A stretch of DNA of 28,233 bases from JBBQKP01 sp038326995 (lineage in GTDB: Bacteria > Planctomycetota > Phycisphaerae > Tepidisphaerales > Tepidisphaeraceae): assembly GCA_038326995.1 (NCBI GenBank), contig JBBQKP010000017.1:1-28233 (forward strand), in the 5' to 3' direction. Shown here one piece after another: positions 1-8,128 of this stretch. Every line of letters starts with the position of its first letter. The stretch's first letter is position 1. The translations under genes were made by a program, and so were the position numbers. The notes beneath the pieces were generated by a model, which saw only the letters and a list, made by a program, of their open reading frames with translations, was not told where the DNA came from and did not search any database.

Positions 1-192
1 GGTCAGCGTCGAATCGATTCGGGCCTGACCGAATCCGACCGCGTCATTGTCAACGGATTGCAACGCGCCCGCCCTGCCTCGCCGGTCGATCCGGAAATGT
101 CCAAAGACGTGGCTCCCTCCACCCGTCCTGCCACCCGTCCCGCCACCCGTCCCGCCACCAACGCGACTGCACTTTCGACGACGCGAAATTAA
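1..192 (+). CDS. RND efflux membrane-fusion protein (HlyD/AcrA family), C-terminal end only
   Basis: Frame 1 is open from the left edge to a TAA at 190-192. The readable 63 residues contain GLTESDRVIVNGLQRARP followed by a VDPE segment. This is the usual C-terminal signature of AcrA/MexE-type periplasmic adaptors (GL-x-GD-x-V-V-x-G-L-Q-x-x-RPG). These proteins link an inner-membrane RND pump to an outer-membrane channel. An RND pump gene follows 64 bases downstream on the same strand, the normal adaptor-pump order. The last 25 or so residues are a low-complexity tail with repeated TRPA units, encoded by an 11-12 bp direct repeat around 120-160. The start, lipoprotein signal and hairpin domain lie outside the window. 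Confidence 0.85.
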   Translation, partial: GQRRIDSGLTESDRVIVNGLQRARPASPVDPEMSKDVAPSTRPATRPATRPATNATALSTTRN

Positions 193-256
193 TACCGCGA
201 ATATTTTTCACTGCTCCGCACGCGTCCCCTTTCAATAAAGCAGCTCAAGGCCATTC

Positions 257-3200
257 ATGTTCTCAAAGTTCTTCATTTATCGCCCGGTGTTCGCAGGCGT
301 GATCAGTATTCTGATCGTGCTGCTGGGCGCGGTCTCGTATTTTCGATTGCCCATCGCGCAGTATCCAGAGCTCGCCCCGCCCGTCATTCGCGTCGAGGCC
401 GTCTATCCCGGTGCAAACGCACAGACCGTCGCTCAGACCGTCGCCAGCGTCGTCGAGCAGGAAGTCAACGGCGTGGACCGCATGCTTTACATGCAGAGCA
501 CCAGCAGCGACGGCCGATACTCGCTCGACATCAGTTTCGAAACCGGCACGAATGTGGATATCGCGCAGGTGCTGGTGAACAACCGCGTCACCATCGCCTC
601 GCCGAGGTTGCCCGAAGAAGTCCGCAGGCAAGGCGTCACCGTCAAGAAACAATCGACCAATCTCGTGGGCGTGCTCGCGCTCTACTCGCCCGACAAAACC
701 TTCGACGACATCTTCCTTACGAACTATCTCGCGCTGAACGTTCGCGATGAAGTCGCACGAATCCCCGGCGTCGGTGCCGTCAACATCGTGCCCGCAAAAG
801 ACTACGGCATGCGCGTCTGGCTCGATCCCGACGCACTGCAGAGCCGCAACCTCACCGTCGCCGATGTTAACGCCGCCATTCGCGAGCAAAATGTACAGGT
901 CGCCGCCGGTTCGTTAGGCCAATCTCCTGCACCCGTCGATGCCGCCTTTCAAGTCACGCTCAACACCACCGGCAGACTCACCACTCCCGAGCAGTTCAAG
1001 GCGATCATCGTCAAGCAGGACGCAAACGGCGGAGGAAACGTCGTGCTGGGCGACGTCGCCCGGGTCGAACTCGGCTCGCGCGATTACTCCACCCGTGCCA
1101 CCTTCAACGGCCAGCCCAACGCCATCCTCATCGCCTATCAGCTTCCCGGCGCCAACCTCGTCGAAGTCGCGGCCAGTCTGAAAGTCGTCGCCGACAAAGT
1201 CAAAGCCCAGATCGATGCGCAGTTCAACGCCTCACTCGCACCCGGTGCGACGCCGGCCATCGACACGCAGTTTTTCTACGACAGTTCGATGTTCATCAAG
1301 GCGTCGCTCAAAGAAGTTTTCAAGACGCTGTTCGAGGCCTTCATCCTTGTCGCGATCGTGGTCCTCGTCTTCCTGCAGAACTGGCGCGCGACGCTCATTC
1401 CCCTCATCACAATTCCGGTGTCGCTCATCGGCACGTTCATGGTCATGGCCGGCCTGGGTTACAGCGTCAACATGTTGACAATGTTCGGGCTCATACTCGC
1501 GATCGGCATCGTGGTCGACGACGCGATCATTGTGGTTGAAAACGTCGAGCGCACACTCGCACACTCCGACCTCGCGCCGCGTGAGGCCACCATCCGTGCA
1601 ATGGGTGAGATCTTCGGCCCCATCATCGCAATCACATTGGTCCTCATGAGCGTCTTCCTGCCCACGGCCGCCCTTCCCGGCATCACGGGCGAGATGTATC
1701 GGCAGTTCGCGCTCACCATCGCCGCCGCGACGTTTTTCAGCGCGGTCAACGCACTCACACTCACGCCCGCACTGTGTGCCGTCTTGCTCAAGCCGCATCG
1801 CGACGCCTCCGATCACAAGCCGGGTCGATTCGCACAAATCCTCGCCTTGCCCGCGCGCGGCTTCAACCGCGTTCTCGACACCGTCACCTCGGGCTACGCT
1901 TCCTTCGCGCGACTGACATGCGTCATAGCGCCGCTCTCGCTCGCGGCCTTCGCGGGCGTCCTCGCCCTCACGTACTTCACACTGATAAGCGTGCCGACAG
2001 GTTTTGTTCCCGAGGAAGATCTGGGCTTCATCGTCGTCGCCAGCAACCTGCCCGACGGCTCTTCGCTCGAACGCACCAGCGCCCTGGTCAATCGCATTTC
2101 GACTCTTGTGAAAGAAGTGCCCGGCGTAAAAAACGTCGTCGCCCTCAGCGGATTCAGCGTGCTCGACGGTCAGGGAAGCTCCGTCGGCAACTGTTGGGTC
2201 GTGCTCGACCCGTGGGATCAGCGCGTCGCCAAAGGCCAGTCCATCGCGTCGATCATTGCCAACATCAACGCGAAAGTCGCCCCGATTCAGGACGCGAACT
2301 TTCTCGTCTTCTCTCTGCCCGCCATCCCCGGACTCGGCAACGCGAGCGGCGTCGACGTGCGACTCCAGGACAAGCGCGGCATGAGCGACGTCCTTGCCGC
2401 ACGAACCAGCCAGGCGACGGTTCTTGGCGAAGCACTCGCCGACGCAAACACCAATTATCGCGGACGAATCGCGGTCGCATTCAGCAGTTTTCGAGTCGGC
2501 GTGCCGCAGATGTTTCTCGACATCGATCGCGAGAAGGTCAAGCGTCTGAATGTCTCACTCTCTTCGGTCTTCGAAACGCTTCAGACCTTTTTAGGCAGTT
2601 CGTACATCAACGACTTCACGGCGTTTGGTCGCGCGTTTCAGGTCAGCGTGCAGGCCGACGCTCCGTTTCGCCAATCCGCCGAGCAGATCGGCCAGCTTCA
2701 GGTCCGCAACAGCACGGGCACGATGGTCCCGCTGCGTAGCATCGTCGCCACCCGCGATTTCTTCGGCCCAGAACGCATCAACCGATACAACATGTACCCC
2801 GCCGCCGCCGTCAACGTCATTCCCGTGCCCGGAACCAGCAGCGGAGAGGCCATGGAAATTTTTCGCGGCGTCTTCAAACAATTCGACGTCGTACCCGACG
2901 GCCAGCCCGACATCAGCGGATTCGGCTTCTCCTTCAGCGGCCTGAGTCTTCAGGAAGAACTCGCCTCCAAGCGCGCCAATCCCACGCTCATCTTCGCACT
3001 CGCACTGCTGATTGTTTACCTCATCCTCGCCGCTCAATATGAAAGTTTTCTCACGCCGCTCGCGGTCGTTCTCAGCGTGCCTCTGGTCGTCATCGGCGCG
3101 GCCGTCGCGCTGAAATTTCGCGGCCTGGATAACAACATCTTTACGCAGATCGGGCTTGTGCTGCTCGTCGGGCTGGGCGCGAAGAATGCGATCCTCATCG

Positions 3201-3511
3201 TCGAGTTCGCACGCGAAAACGTGGCCGCGGGCAAGGGAATTGTCGACTCCGCAGTCGAGGCCGCCCGGCAAAGATTTCGCCCGATTCTCATGACCAGCTT
3301 CGCGTTCATCCTGGGCGTCGTGCCTCTTCTCATCGCCACCGGCGCGGGTGCCGGAAGCCGCAGGTCACTCGGCACCGCAGTCTTCGGCGGGATGCTCGGT
3401 GCGACGATTCTCGGCCTGCTTTTCACGCCCGTACTGTTCGTCGTCGTCGAATGGACGCGTCAACGCGTGTTCGGAATCAAGCCCGTCGTTCGCGAAGTTT
3501 CCATCAACTGA
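257..3511 (+). CDS. RND multidrug efflux transporter, AcrB/MexF-like (HAE1 family)
   Basis: The 1084-residue protein is of the length expected for an AcrB-type proton/drug antiporter of the inner membrane. It starts MFSKFFIYRPVFAGVISILI, the typical first membrane helix of the family. It keeps the proton-relay aspartate pair in GIVVDDAIIVVENVER (TM4) and the lysine in GLGAKNAILIVEFAREN (TM10). Two large periplasmic porter/docking regions separate the two membrane halves. An AAGG at 247-250 precedes the ATG by six bases. It follows a membrane-fusion protein, so the two should form an operon. No outer-membrane TolC-like gene follows; the next gene is convergent, eight bases away. The substrate cannot be read from the sequence. 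The long ORFs in other frames here are shadows. Confidence 0.95.
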   Translation: MFSKFFIYRPVFAGVISILIVLLGAVSYFRLPIAQYPELAPPVIRVEAVYPGANAQTVAQTVASVVEQEVNGVDRMLYMQSTSSDGRYSLDISFETGTNVDIAQVLVNNRVTIASPRLPEEVRRQGVTVKKQSTNLVGVLALYSPDKTFDDIFLTNYLALNVRDEVARIPGVGAVNIVPAKDYGMRVWLDPDALQSRNLTVADVNAAIREQNVQVAAGSLGQSPAPVDAAFQVTLNTTGRLTTPEQFKAIIVKQDANGGGNVVLGDVARVELGSRDYSTRATFNGQPNAILIAYQLPGANLVEVAASLKVVADKVKAQIDAQFNASLAPGATPAIDTQFFYDSSMFIKASLKEVFKTLFEAFILVAIVVLVFLQNWRATLIPLITIPVSLIGTFMVMAGLGYSVNMLTMFGLILAIGIVVDDAIIVVENVERTLAHSDLAPREATIRAMGEIFGPIIAITLVLMSVFLPTAALPGITGEMYRQFALTIAAATFFSAVNALTLTPALCAVLLKPHRDASDHKPGRFAQILALPARGFNRVLDTVTSGYASFARLTCVIAPLSLAAFAGVLALTYFTLISVPTGFVPEEDLGFIVVASNLPDGSSLERTSALVNRISTLVKEVPGVKNVVALSGFSVLDGQGSSVGNCWVVLDPWDQRVAKGQSIASIIANINAKVAPIQDANFLVFSLPAIPGLGNASGVDVRLQDKRGMSDVLAARTSQATVLGEALADANTNYRGRIAVAFSSFRVGVPQMFLDIDREKVKRLNVSLSSVFETLQTFLGSSYINDFTAFGRAFQVSVQADAPFRQSAEQIGQLQVRNSTGTMVPLRSIVATRDFFGPERINRYNMYPAAAVNVIPVPGTSSGEAMEIFRGVFKQFDVVPDGQPDISGFGFSFSGLSLQEELASKRANPTLIFALALLIVYLILAAQYESFLTPLAVVLSVPLVVIGAAVALKFRGLDNNIFTQIGLVLLVGLGAKNAILIVEFARENVAAGKGIVDSAVEAARQRFRPILMTSFAFILGVVPLLIATGAGAGSRRSLGTAVFGGMLGATILGLLFTPVLFVVVEWTRQRVFGIKPVVREVSIN

Positions 3512-3519
3512 GTCTTCAA

Positions 3520-4434
3520 CTAATCCGCAATGATTCGCTCCGCCGCGGCAGTACCGCTCAGCACGGCGTCCTTCACGCCCTCGCCCATACACCAGTCGCC
3601 GCACACCACCAATTGCCTTGCCATGTCCGCAATACAAGCCCGGCCCAGCGGCGTGGTCGTGCGCGCGTATCGCCACCTGTGCGCGGCCGCGAATGTCGGC
3701 TCGCGCTCGAACATCGCCGCACTCTGAATCAGCGGCATCACGTCCTCGGCCCTCTGCTCAAGATGCTCGCGCGTCCATGCTTCGTTCATATGAACAACAA
3801 CGCCGCGCATGTCGCCTTGGGCGTCGGGCATGATGTTGAATTGCTCGATAACACCCGACGGCATGCTCCGGCCTTCGCCGATCGCGCTGTCGAACCCGAA
3901 CAGCCCCGCCCACACCGGCCTGACTCGCACGCTTTCGAGCTCGCTCTGCATCGCTCCCGCGCCAAGCATGATCCGCGCCTGATCCACCGGAATCGCCAAC
4001 ACCACCGCGTCGAATTCGCCCTCGTGCGTGGCGTCAACATCTTCCACTCGCCAAACTCGGCCGTCGTGATTCATCGAACTTATCTGTTTCAATAGTCGAA
4101 CATTCAGCCCCGCCGCAAGGTGCTTGCACAGCGCACTCGACCCGCCCCGAACGCGCCAGGAATCAGCGACATCCGAATCCGACTCGATCAATCTGATTGA
4201 CAACAATTCGTCGTGCAGCGGCTGTGGAAGTTTTTCAAACCTCGCGACGCCGTGACTCATCAAGATAGGCGGCTTGCCGAGAATTTCGACCCGCCGCGTG
4301 CTGCAACGCCCGCCCACGCCCCGGCCCTTGTCGAACACCACCACATTAAGCCCTCGCCCGACGAGCAGACGCGCACACACCAGCCCGCTCACGCCCGCAC
4401 CGATGACCGCCACCTTCTTCGCAGTTCCATTCAT
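3520..4434 (-). CDS. FAD-dependent oxidoreductase, renalase/amine-oxidase-like
   Basis: About 304 residues. The N-terminus has a dinucleotide-binding motif (VAVIGAGVSGLVCARLL) followed by FDKGRGVGGRCSTRR, a pattern typical of renalase-like NAD(P)/FAD proteins of bacteria. A second FAD contact is visible near the C-terminus (VVCGDWCMGEGVKDAVLSG). The frame extends to a GTG at 4458, but the ATG at 4434 places the FAD motif at the usual distance from the start and was chosen. The gene lies 49 bases downstream of the MCE protein on the same strand, so the two may be cotranscribed. Bacterial renalase-like enzymes are thought to oxidise isomeric dihydronicotinamides. Whether this one does so is an inference. 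Confidence 0.8.
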   Translation of the reverse strand: MNGTAKKVAVIGAGVSGLVCARLLVGRGLNVVVFDKGRGVGGRCSTRRVEILGKPPILMSHGVARFEKLPQPLHDELLSIRLIESDSDVADSWRVRGGSSALCKHLAAGLNVRLLKQISSMNHDGRVWRVEDVDATHEGEFDAVVLAIPVDQARIMLGAGAMQSELESVRVRPVWAGLFGFDSAIGEGRSMPSGVIEQFNIMPDAQGDMRGVVVHMNEAWTREHLEQRAEDVMPLIQSAAMFEREPTFAAAHRWRYARTTTPLGRACIADMARQLVVCGDWCMGEGVKDAVLSGTAAAERIIAD

Positions 4435-4483
4435 GATGGCAAAACAATAGCACCTCACGCCGCAATCGCGTCGCCGCTTCCTG

Positions 4484-5713
4484 TTATTTCAAACTATTCC
4501 AAAGCGTCTCTTCCACCTTCTTCAAATCGACAAACGCCTGATCGAGCGAGGTCACAAGTTTTTCCATCTGCTTCGGATCGACGTCCGGGTCCGACGCGGC
4601 ATCTCGCAGTGCGAGCGTCGCATCCGTCAGATTCTGACTTACCTCCGCGAAATGTCGGGCGCTGTCATACAGATTCAGATTCGCAACTTCCGCGCCCGAT
4701 GGCTTGTAGAGAAGCCGCCACGGACTGCGGCGAATATCGACACTGGCGGCCTCGAGGTTGGTCGCCGTGTCGCGAAGGCTCTTGGCCATCTCGTCGATTC
4801 GGCCGCGGTTGGTCGTGAGAATCGTCCGCGCCGATGCCGTCGCTTCCCTGGCATTGACCGCAACCGCCTTCACATCTTCCAAAGCGGCCGACGCCTTGCC
4901 GAGCGATCCACGAAGGTCGTCGATCGCAAGCTGCGTCTTGTCCAGAAGTGCAGGCAAGCGGTCTTTAAGATCGCCGGTGGCCTGACGTGCATTCGCCAGG
5001 GTCTGACGAAAATCTGCCTTGCCGCCCCCCGCGAGTTCGCCGACTTCGGTCATCGCCACCGTCGCAGCATCGGCGGCCTTGTTGTAACGCTCGACGATCG
5101 GTTCAACCTTGGTCCGCGCCTGCGTGATGAGCTCGTTCGCATTGTTCGAGGTCGCGCGGATGGCGTCGATCGTCGGGCCTGTCTGTTCGAGTGCGGTGTT
5201 GACCTTCGGCAGCGTCACGCCGCGAACGTCGCGAACCGTGTGATTAATTTCCGTGCTCGCAAGCGCGAGTTCGGAAACGAGCCGATTCAATGCCGACCCG
5301 CGGCCGCGAAAGGGCGTTTCGTCCGGCATGGTCGCGGTCGAATGCGGTGCGATACCGAGCGACGAGATATTCAGATTCACCGCGCCCGTCAGCGTCGCCT
5401 GCACTTCGATTTGTGCATCGGGCTTTAGCGAAAATCGCTGCGGGATCGAAAACTCCGCAACGATTTCGGGCGTTTCGCCCGTCGCGATAACACGCACGGA
5501 TGTGACCTGCCCGACCTTCAACCCGCCCATTCGCACTTCACTCCCCGCGCGAAGCCCGCCGACGTCGTCGCTCAGAGCAAAAGCGACCGTGTGCTGTGAC
5601 TTGCTTTCGAGTGACATGCCCGTGCCTCGAACGCCGAGATATACGCCCCCGGCGAGCAGACCTGAAACGAGAATAAACAGACCGGCCTGAAGTTCGTTGC
5701 GGGGCTTGGACAT
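4484..5713 (-). CDS. MCE-domain (MlaD-like) lipid transport protein
   Basis: About 409 residues from the ATG at 5713. The frame extends upstream to 5815, but that extension would run into a terminator hairpin. MSKPRNELQAGLFILVSGLL is a typical MCE-protein start: a short cytoplasmic tail and one membrane anchor (about residues 8-30). The MCE domain follows (about 38-120), with the diagnostic VGGLRAGSEVRMGGLKVGQV. The remainder is long, mostly helical and hydrophilic, with many heptad-like segments, as in MlaD/YrbD relatives that build a periplasmic channel. It is expected to present phospholipid to an MlaE/MlaF ABC transporter. Neither the ATPase nor the permease is adjacent. An MlaF-like ATPase lies about 9.4 kb away at 15157-15966. 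Confidence 0.85.
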   Translation of the reverse strand: MSKPRNELQAGLFILVSGLLAGGVYLGVRGTGMSLESKSQHTVAFALSDDVGGLRAGSEVRMGGLKVGQVTSVRVIATGETPEIVAEFSIPQRFSLKPDAQIEVQATLTGAVNLNISSLGIAPHSTATMPDETPFRGRGSALNRLVSELALASTEINHTVRDVRGVTLPKVNTALEQTGPTIDAIRATSNNANELITQARTKVEPIVERYNKAADAATVAMTEVGELAGGGKADFRQTLANARQATGDLKDRLPALLDKTQLAIDDLRGSLGKASAALEDVKAVAVNAREATASARTILTTNRGRIDEMAKSLRDTATNLEAASVDIRRSPWRLLYKPSGAEVANLNLYDSARHFAEVSQNLTDATLALRDAASDPDVDPKQMEKLVTSLDQAFVDLKKVEETLWNSLK

Positions 5714-5779
5714 GCGATGATTCTCGCAACCCTGGCGCAAATGCAAAGGGGAGAGCGCAACATCACAGAAAGAATTGCG

Positions 5780-5816
5780 AAAAAAAATGTGGGCCGAGGA
5801 TTTACCTCGGCCCACA
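5780..5816 (-). terminator. Rho-independent terminator of the pseudopilin-like gene
   Basis: A perfect 12-bp stem (5788-5799 pairs with 5805-5816) with a 5-base loop is followed, on the minus strand, by eight U residues (the A run at 5780-5787). It lies 55 bases past the stop of the 5871-7100 gene. It separates that gene from the MCE protein downstream. Confidence 0.9.
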
Positions 5817-5870
5817 CGATCTGGATTTTAGAATTTTCGATCCTTCGAAGCGACATAAGACATTGACACA

Positions 5871-7100
5871 TCACGGGAAAGTGACCGAAGGACGCTTGTT
5901 AGAGGGCCATTTGATGCGGTAATTTGCACGGGTGAATTCCAGAACATATGACGGCCGGCCGTCAACGTCGGTGCCAATTCGACCTTTATTGAGTTCGAAC
6001 GTCCGGGCGCTGGCATCAGCGAACGAGACTGCGACCTGGTTCGATCGGCCGTGACGAAAACGCAAGTTTCCGATCATGGCGCGAACGATGTTGCTACCAG
6101 CCAGATCCGCGTTGAAAGACGGCACAGGATTGGGGAGCGTCGCCATGAACGCATCGGTCCAATAGCTTACGCCCTCGTTGTCGGGGAGCGACACACTGCC
6201 CGGACGCTTCGCAGAGCGATATCGCGTCTCAGGCGCTTCAGGCCAGTACCCTGCGTAGCCGGCATCGATATAGCTCGGAATAATCTTATTGCCACCTGCC
6301 TCGCCGAATTGACTGCCAAAGAAAGGAAGAGACTCATCTCCACGCATGCCAGCGAGCAACTGTGTATCCCACGTCAGGGCTGTGTCGGGGTAGAGATCAC
6401 TAAGACGAGCCGGACCATTAACTTGATAAGGCCGCTGAGATGCGTCACCTGCGGACCACACCTCGCCGGCAGCTTCAATCGCGTAATCCGGCGAGACCAC
6501 GGGATTCACATAATATTGAATCTGTTGTTCGAAGTCGGGGGCAGACGAGGGGCACTTGAAGTTGGCCGCGAGCTTATCGGTATGACGGCTGAAAAAGCCG
6601 GGATCAGGCCGATAGTCCGTTGAGGTTCCATTTCGTTTTGATCCGCTATACTTGCCGACCGAAGTAAACCAAGATTCCCAGTTCGACGACTGACCACCGA
6701 CGGACGAGGGTGTCTGATAGCGGGCAGCGCCCAGAGGAGCGCGATTGACATAGCGGAAACCCCAGGGCATGCGGCCGCCGCCCTTGCCCAGGCCCTCGCC
6801 GCCTCGATCAGAGCTCACTGCGCCACCCGAGCCGGCGCCGCCGCCGCTGTTCTCAGCAGAAAAAATGTGAAAGCCCTGAGCCGTCGTTCGATTGTTAGAG
6901 AGACATTGAGAGGTTCTTGCACTCTCACGAGCTCGATTGAGTGCGGGCAAAAGAATGCCGATCAGCAATGCGATTATACCGATGACAACTAAAAGCTCGA
7001 CAAGCGTAAACGCGGAGTGCCCGCTGATTCGTGACAAACTTTTTGACTGGCCCGACTGCTTTTTGGACCAATTAAGGCCCGAATCATTAACGTAATCCAT
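5871..7100 (-). CDS. Prepilin-type N-terminal cleavage/methylation protein (planctomycete pseudopilin-like)
   Basis: 409 residues. After a 29-residue leader comes AFTLVELLVVIGIIALLIG, the class III prepilin signal and N-terminal helix, with Ala rather than Gly before the cleavage site; this variant is common in planctomycetes. RARESARTSQCLSNNR follows, as in DUF1559-like type II pseudopilins. Near the C-terminus, FRHGRSNQVAVSFADASA resembles the H-x9-DG motif of this very large planctomycete family. The middle is a variable, Gly/Ser-rich, probably extracytoplasmic domain. The start is supported by a clear Shine-Dalgarno (AGGAG, 7109-7113) eight bases before the ATG, stronger than most in this window. 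It has its own terminator, so it is probably a single-gene transcript. The precise role is unknown. Confidence 0.85.
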   Translation of the reverse strand: MDYVNDSGLNWSKKQSGQSKSLSRISGHSAFTLVELLVVIGIIALLIGILLPALNRARESARTSQCLSNNRTTAQGFHIFSAENSGGGAGSGGAVSSDRGGEGLGKGGGRMPWGFRYVNRAPLGAARYQTPSSVGGQSSNWESWFTSVGKYSGSKRNGTSTDYRPDPGFFSRHTDKLAANFKCPSSAPDFEQQIQYYVNPVVSPDYAIEAAGEVWSAGDASQRPYQVNGPARLSDLYPDTALTWDTQLLAGMRGDESLPFFGSQFGEAGGNKIIPSYIDAGYAGYWPEAPETRYRSAKRPGSVSLPDNEGVSYWTDAFMATLPNPVPSFNADLAGSNIVRAMIGNLRFRHGRSNQVAVSFADASARTFELNKGRIGTDVDGRPSYVLEFTRANYRIKWPSNKRPSVTFP

Positions 7101-7454
7101 GACAACATCTCCTGCGAGCGTACAGCCCGCTAAAGAACTTTATGATTGGCTTTGACCAGAGCCGAAATAAGGTCATTAAACATTCATTGGGATGCGACTA
7201 AATTGGTTCCTGACCGTGTCATGTTACAGAGGAGCAATCGTTTAGTCAAGCCTTTTCATCTAAGCGTTTCACTAAAATTGATCACCGAACTTCTGGTCGG
7301 CTGTTTTGCCGATTGTTCATCCCAGCGGCGGGGAGAAAATGATGTTGCCTTTACGCCGGATATCAACTAACATCTTTAGACGCGAGGGACAATCTCTCGA
7401 GCATCTGATTAGTCGTGCAGTTCACTTGTTGTTAGTTAGACGAGCCTATAAATC
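7101..7454. other. Divergent intergenic region, 354 bp
   Basis: This gap lies between the divergent genes at 7100 (-) and 7455 (+) and is more AT-rich than its surroundings. It holds the Shine-Dalgarno of the minus-strand gene at 7108-7113. A weak 5-bp hairpin (TCGGC/GCCGA, 7297-7312) is present. A TATAAA at 7447-7452 lies only two bases before the ATG of the plus-strand gene. I see no RNA gene or convincing ORF. Promoters for both genes should lie here, but no complete -35/-10 pair can be assigned. Confidence 0.5.
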
Positions 7455-7967
7455 ATGAGCATTAAATCCTCCGCTAAACACACTTTTTCCTCTCCCCGCT
7501 TCCATTCTGTACGTCGCGCATCGGTTTTCGCAGTGGCAACGATGACGACCGTCGCCATGGTCTCTTTTGCCGGTCCGCTCGCTCTTGCGGCAGTTGCTAC
7601 CACTGCCCCGCAGTCTCTAAACACCTTGCAGGCGGCTGGAGGAACCATTCGAGGTACGCTTAAGAACGCCAAAGGTGAGGTCGTCCCTTCGATGGCCGTC
7701 CGGCTGGTCATCCCTTTCGCAGATGCTGATGCTCCTACAGCTCCTGCCGAAAAGGGCGCATTGAATTTGATCCAAGGCGGAAAGCCGGGCGTGATCGTCA
7801 AATCGGTCACTTCCGATGCTTCGGGCAACTTCACGTTTGCCGGCATTAAGCCCGGCAGCTACCTCATCTGGGCTGGTATGGGTCGCAACGGCGCGAAGCA
7901 GAAAATCACCGTCAAAGATGGTGACAATGTAATCAATGTCGTTGTTGGACCAGTGCCCACACCATAA
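7455..7967 (+). CDS. Small secreted protein with carboxypeptidase-regulatory-like (beta-sandwich) domain
   Basis: 170 residues. A long signal peptide with an RR pair (SVRRASVFAVATMTTVAMVSF) ends near PLALA. The mature part begins near a GGTIRGTLKNAKGEVV stretch. It continues through TSDASGNFTFAGIKPGSYLI, the characteristic pattern of carboxypeptidase-D regulatory-like or CnaB-like folds. Such domains are common in exported planctomycete proteins and give no enzymatic function on their own. The RR pair could be read as a weak Tat signal, but the consensus is incomplete. There is no good Shine-Dalgarno. A strong terminator follows at 8031-8072, so the gene is probably transcribed alone. Specific function unknown. 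Confidence 0.7.
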   Translation: MSIKSSAKHTFSSPRFHSVRRASVFAVATMTTVAMVSFAGPLALAAVATTAPQSLNTLQAAGGTIRGTLKNAKGEVVPSMAVRLVIPFADADAPTAPAEKGALNLIQGGKPGVIVKSVTSDASGNFTFAGIKPGSYLIWAGMGRNGAKQKITVKDGDNVINVVVGPVPTP

Positions 7968-8030
7968 GTTTCCGCGAATTGATCGTCAGACGTCGCACAC
8001 CACGTCACACCAAATCACACCAAGGTTTAT

Positions 8031-8072
8031 AAGAAACCGTCGTCCAGCAATCCGGACGACGGTTTCTTTTTT
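8031..8072 (+). terminator. Rho-independent terminator after the small secreted protein
   Basis: A 15-bp perfect stem (8031-8045 pairs with 8054-8068) with an 8-base loop is followed by a T run to 8072. It lies between convergent genes and may also stop the minus-strand GH15 transcript, although the U run on that side is poorer. Confidence 0.88.
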
Positions 8073-8128
8073 GTGATTCACGGCTGTTTTGGCGTCCGCT
8101 TCACCCTTTGCCATCACCCAGGCCATTC

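Noticed and set aside
47..238. 63-residue plus-strand ORF at the left edge
   Set aside because: Overlaps the membrane-fusion protein end in another frame; Pro-rich because of the same DNA repeat.
1774..2739. 321-residue plus-strand ORF inside the RND gene in another frame
   Set aside because: Arg/Ser-rich shadow of the RND frame, which is intact and has its functional motifs.
7996..8024. Short CACACCA repeats before the terminator, considered as an attachment site or CRISPR-like unit
   Set aside because: Only about three irregular short copies, with no spacers, no integrase and no cas gene nearby.
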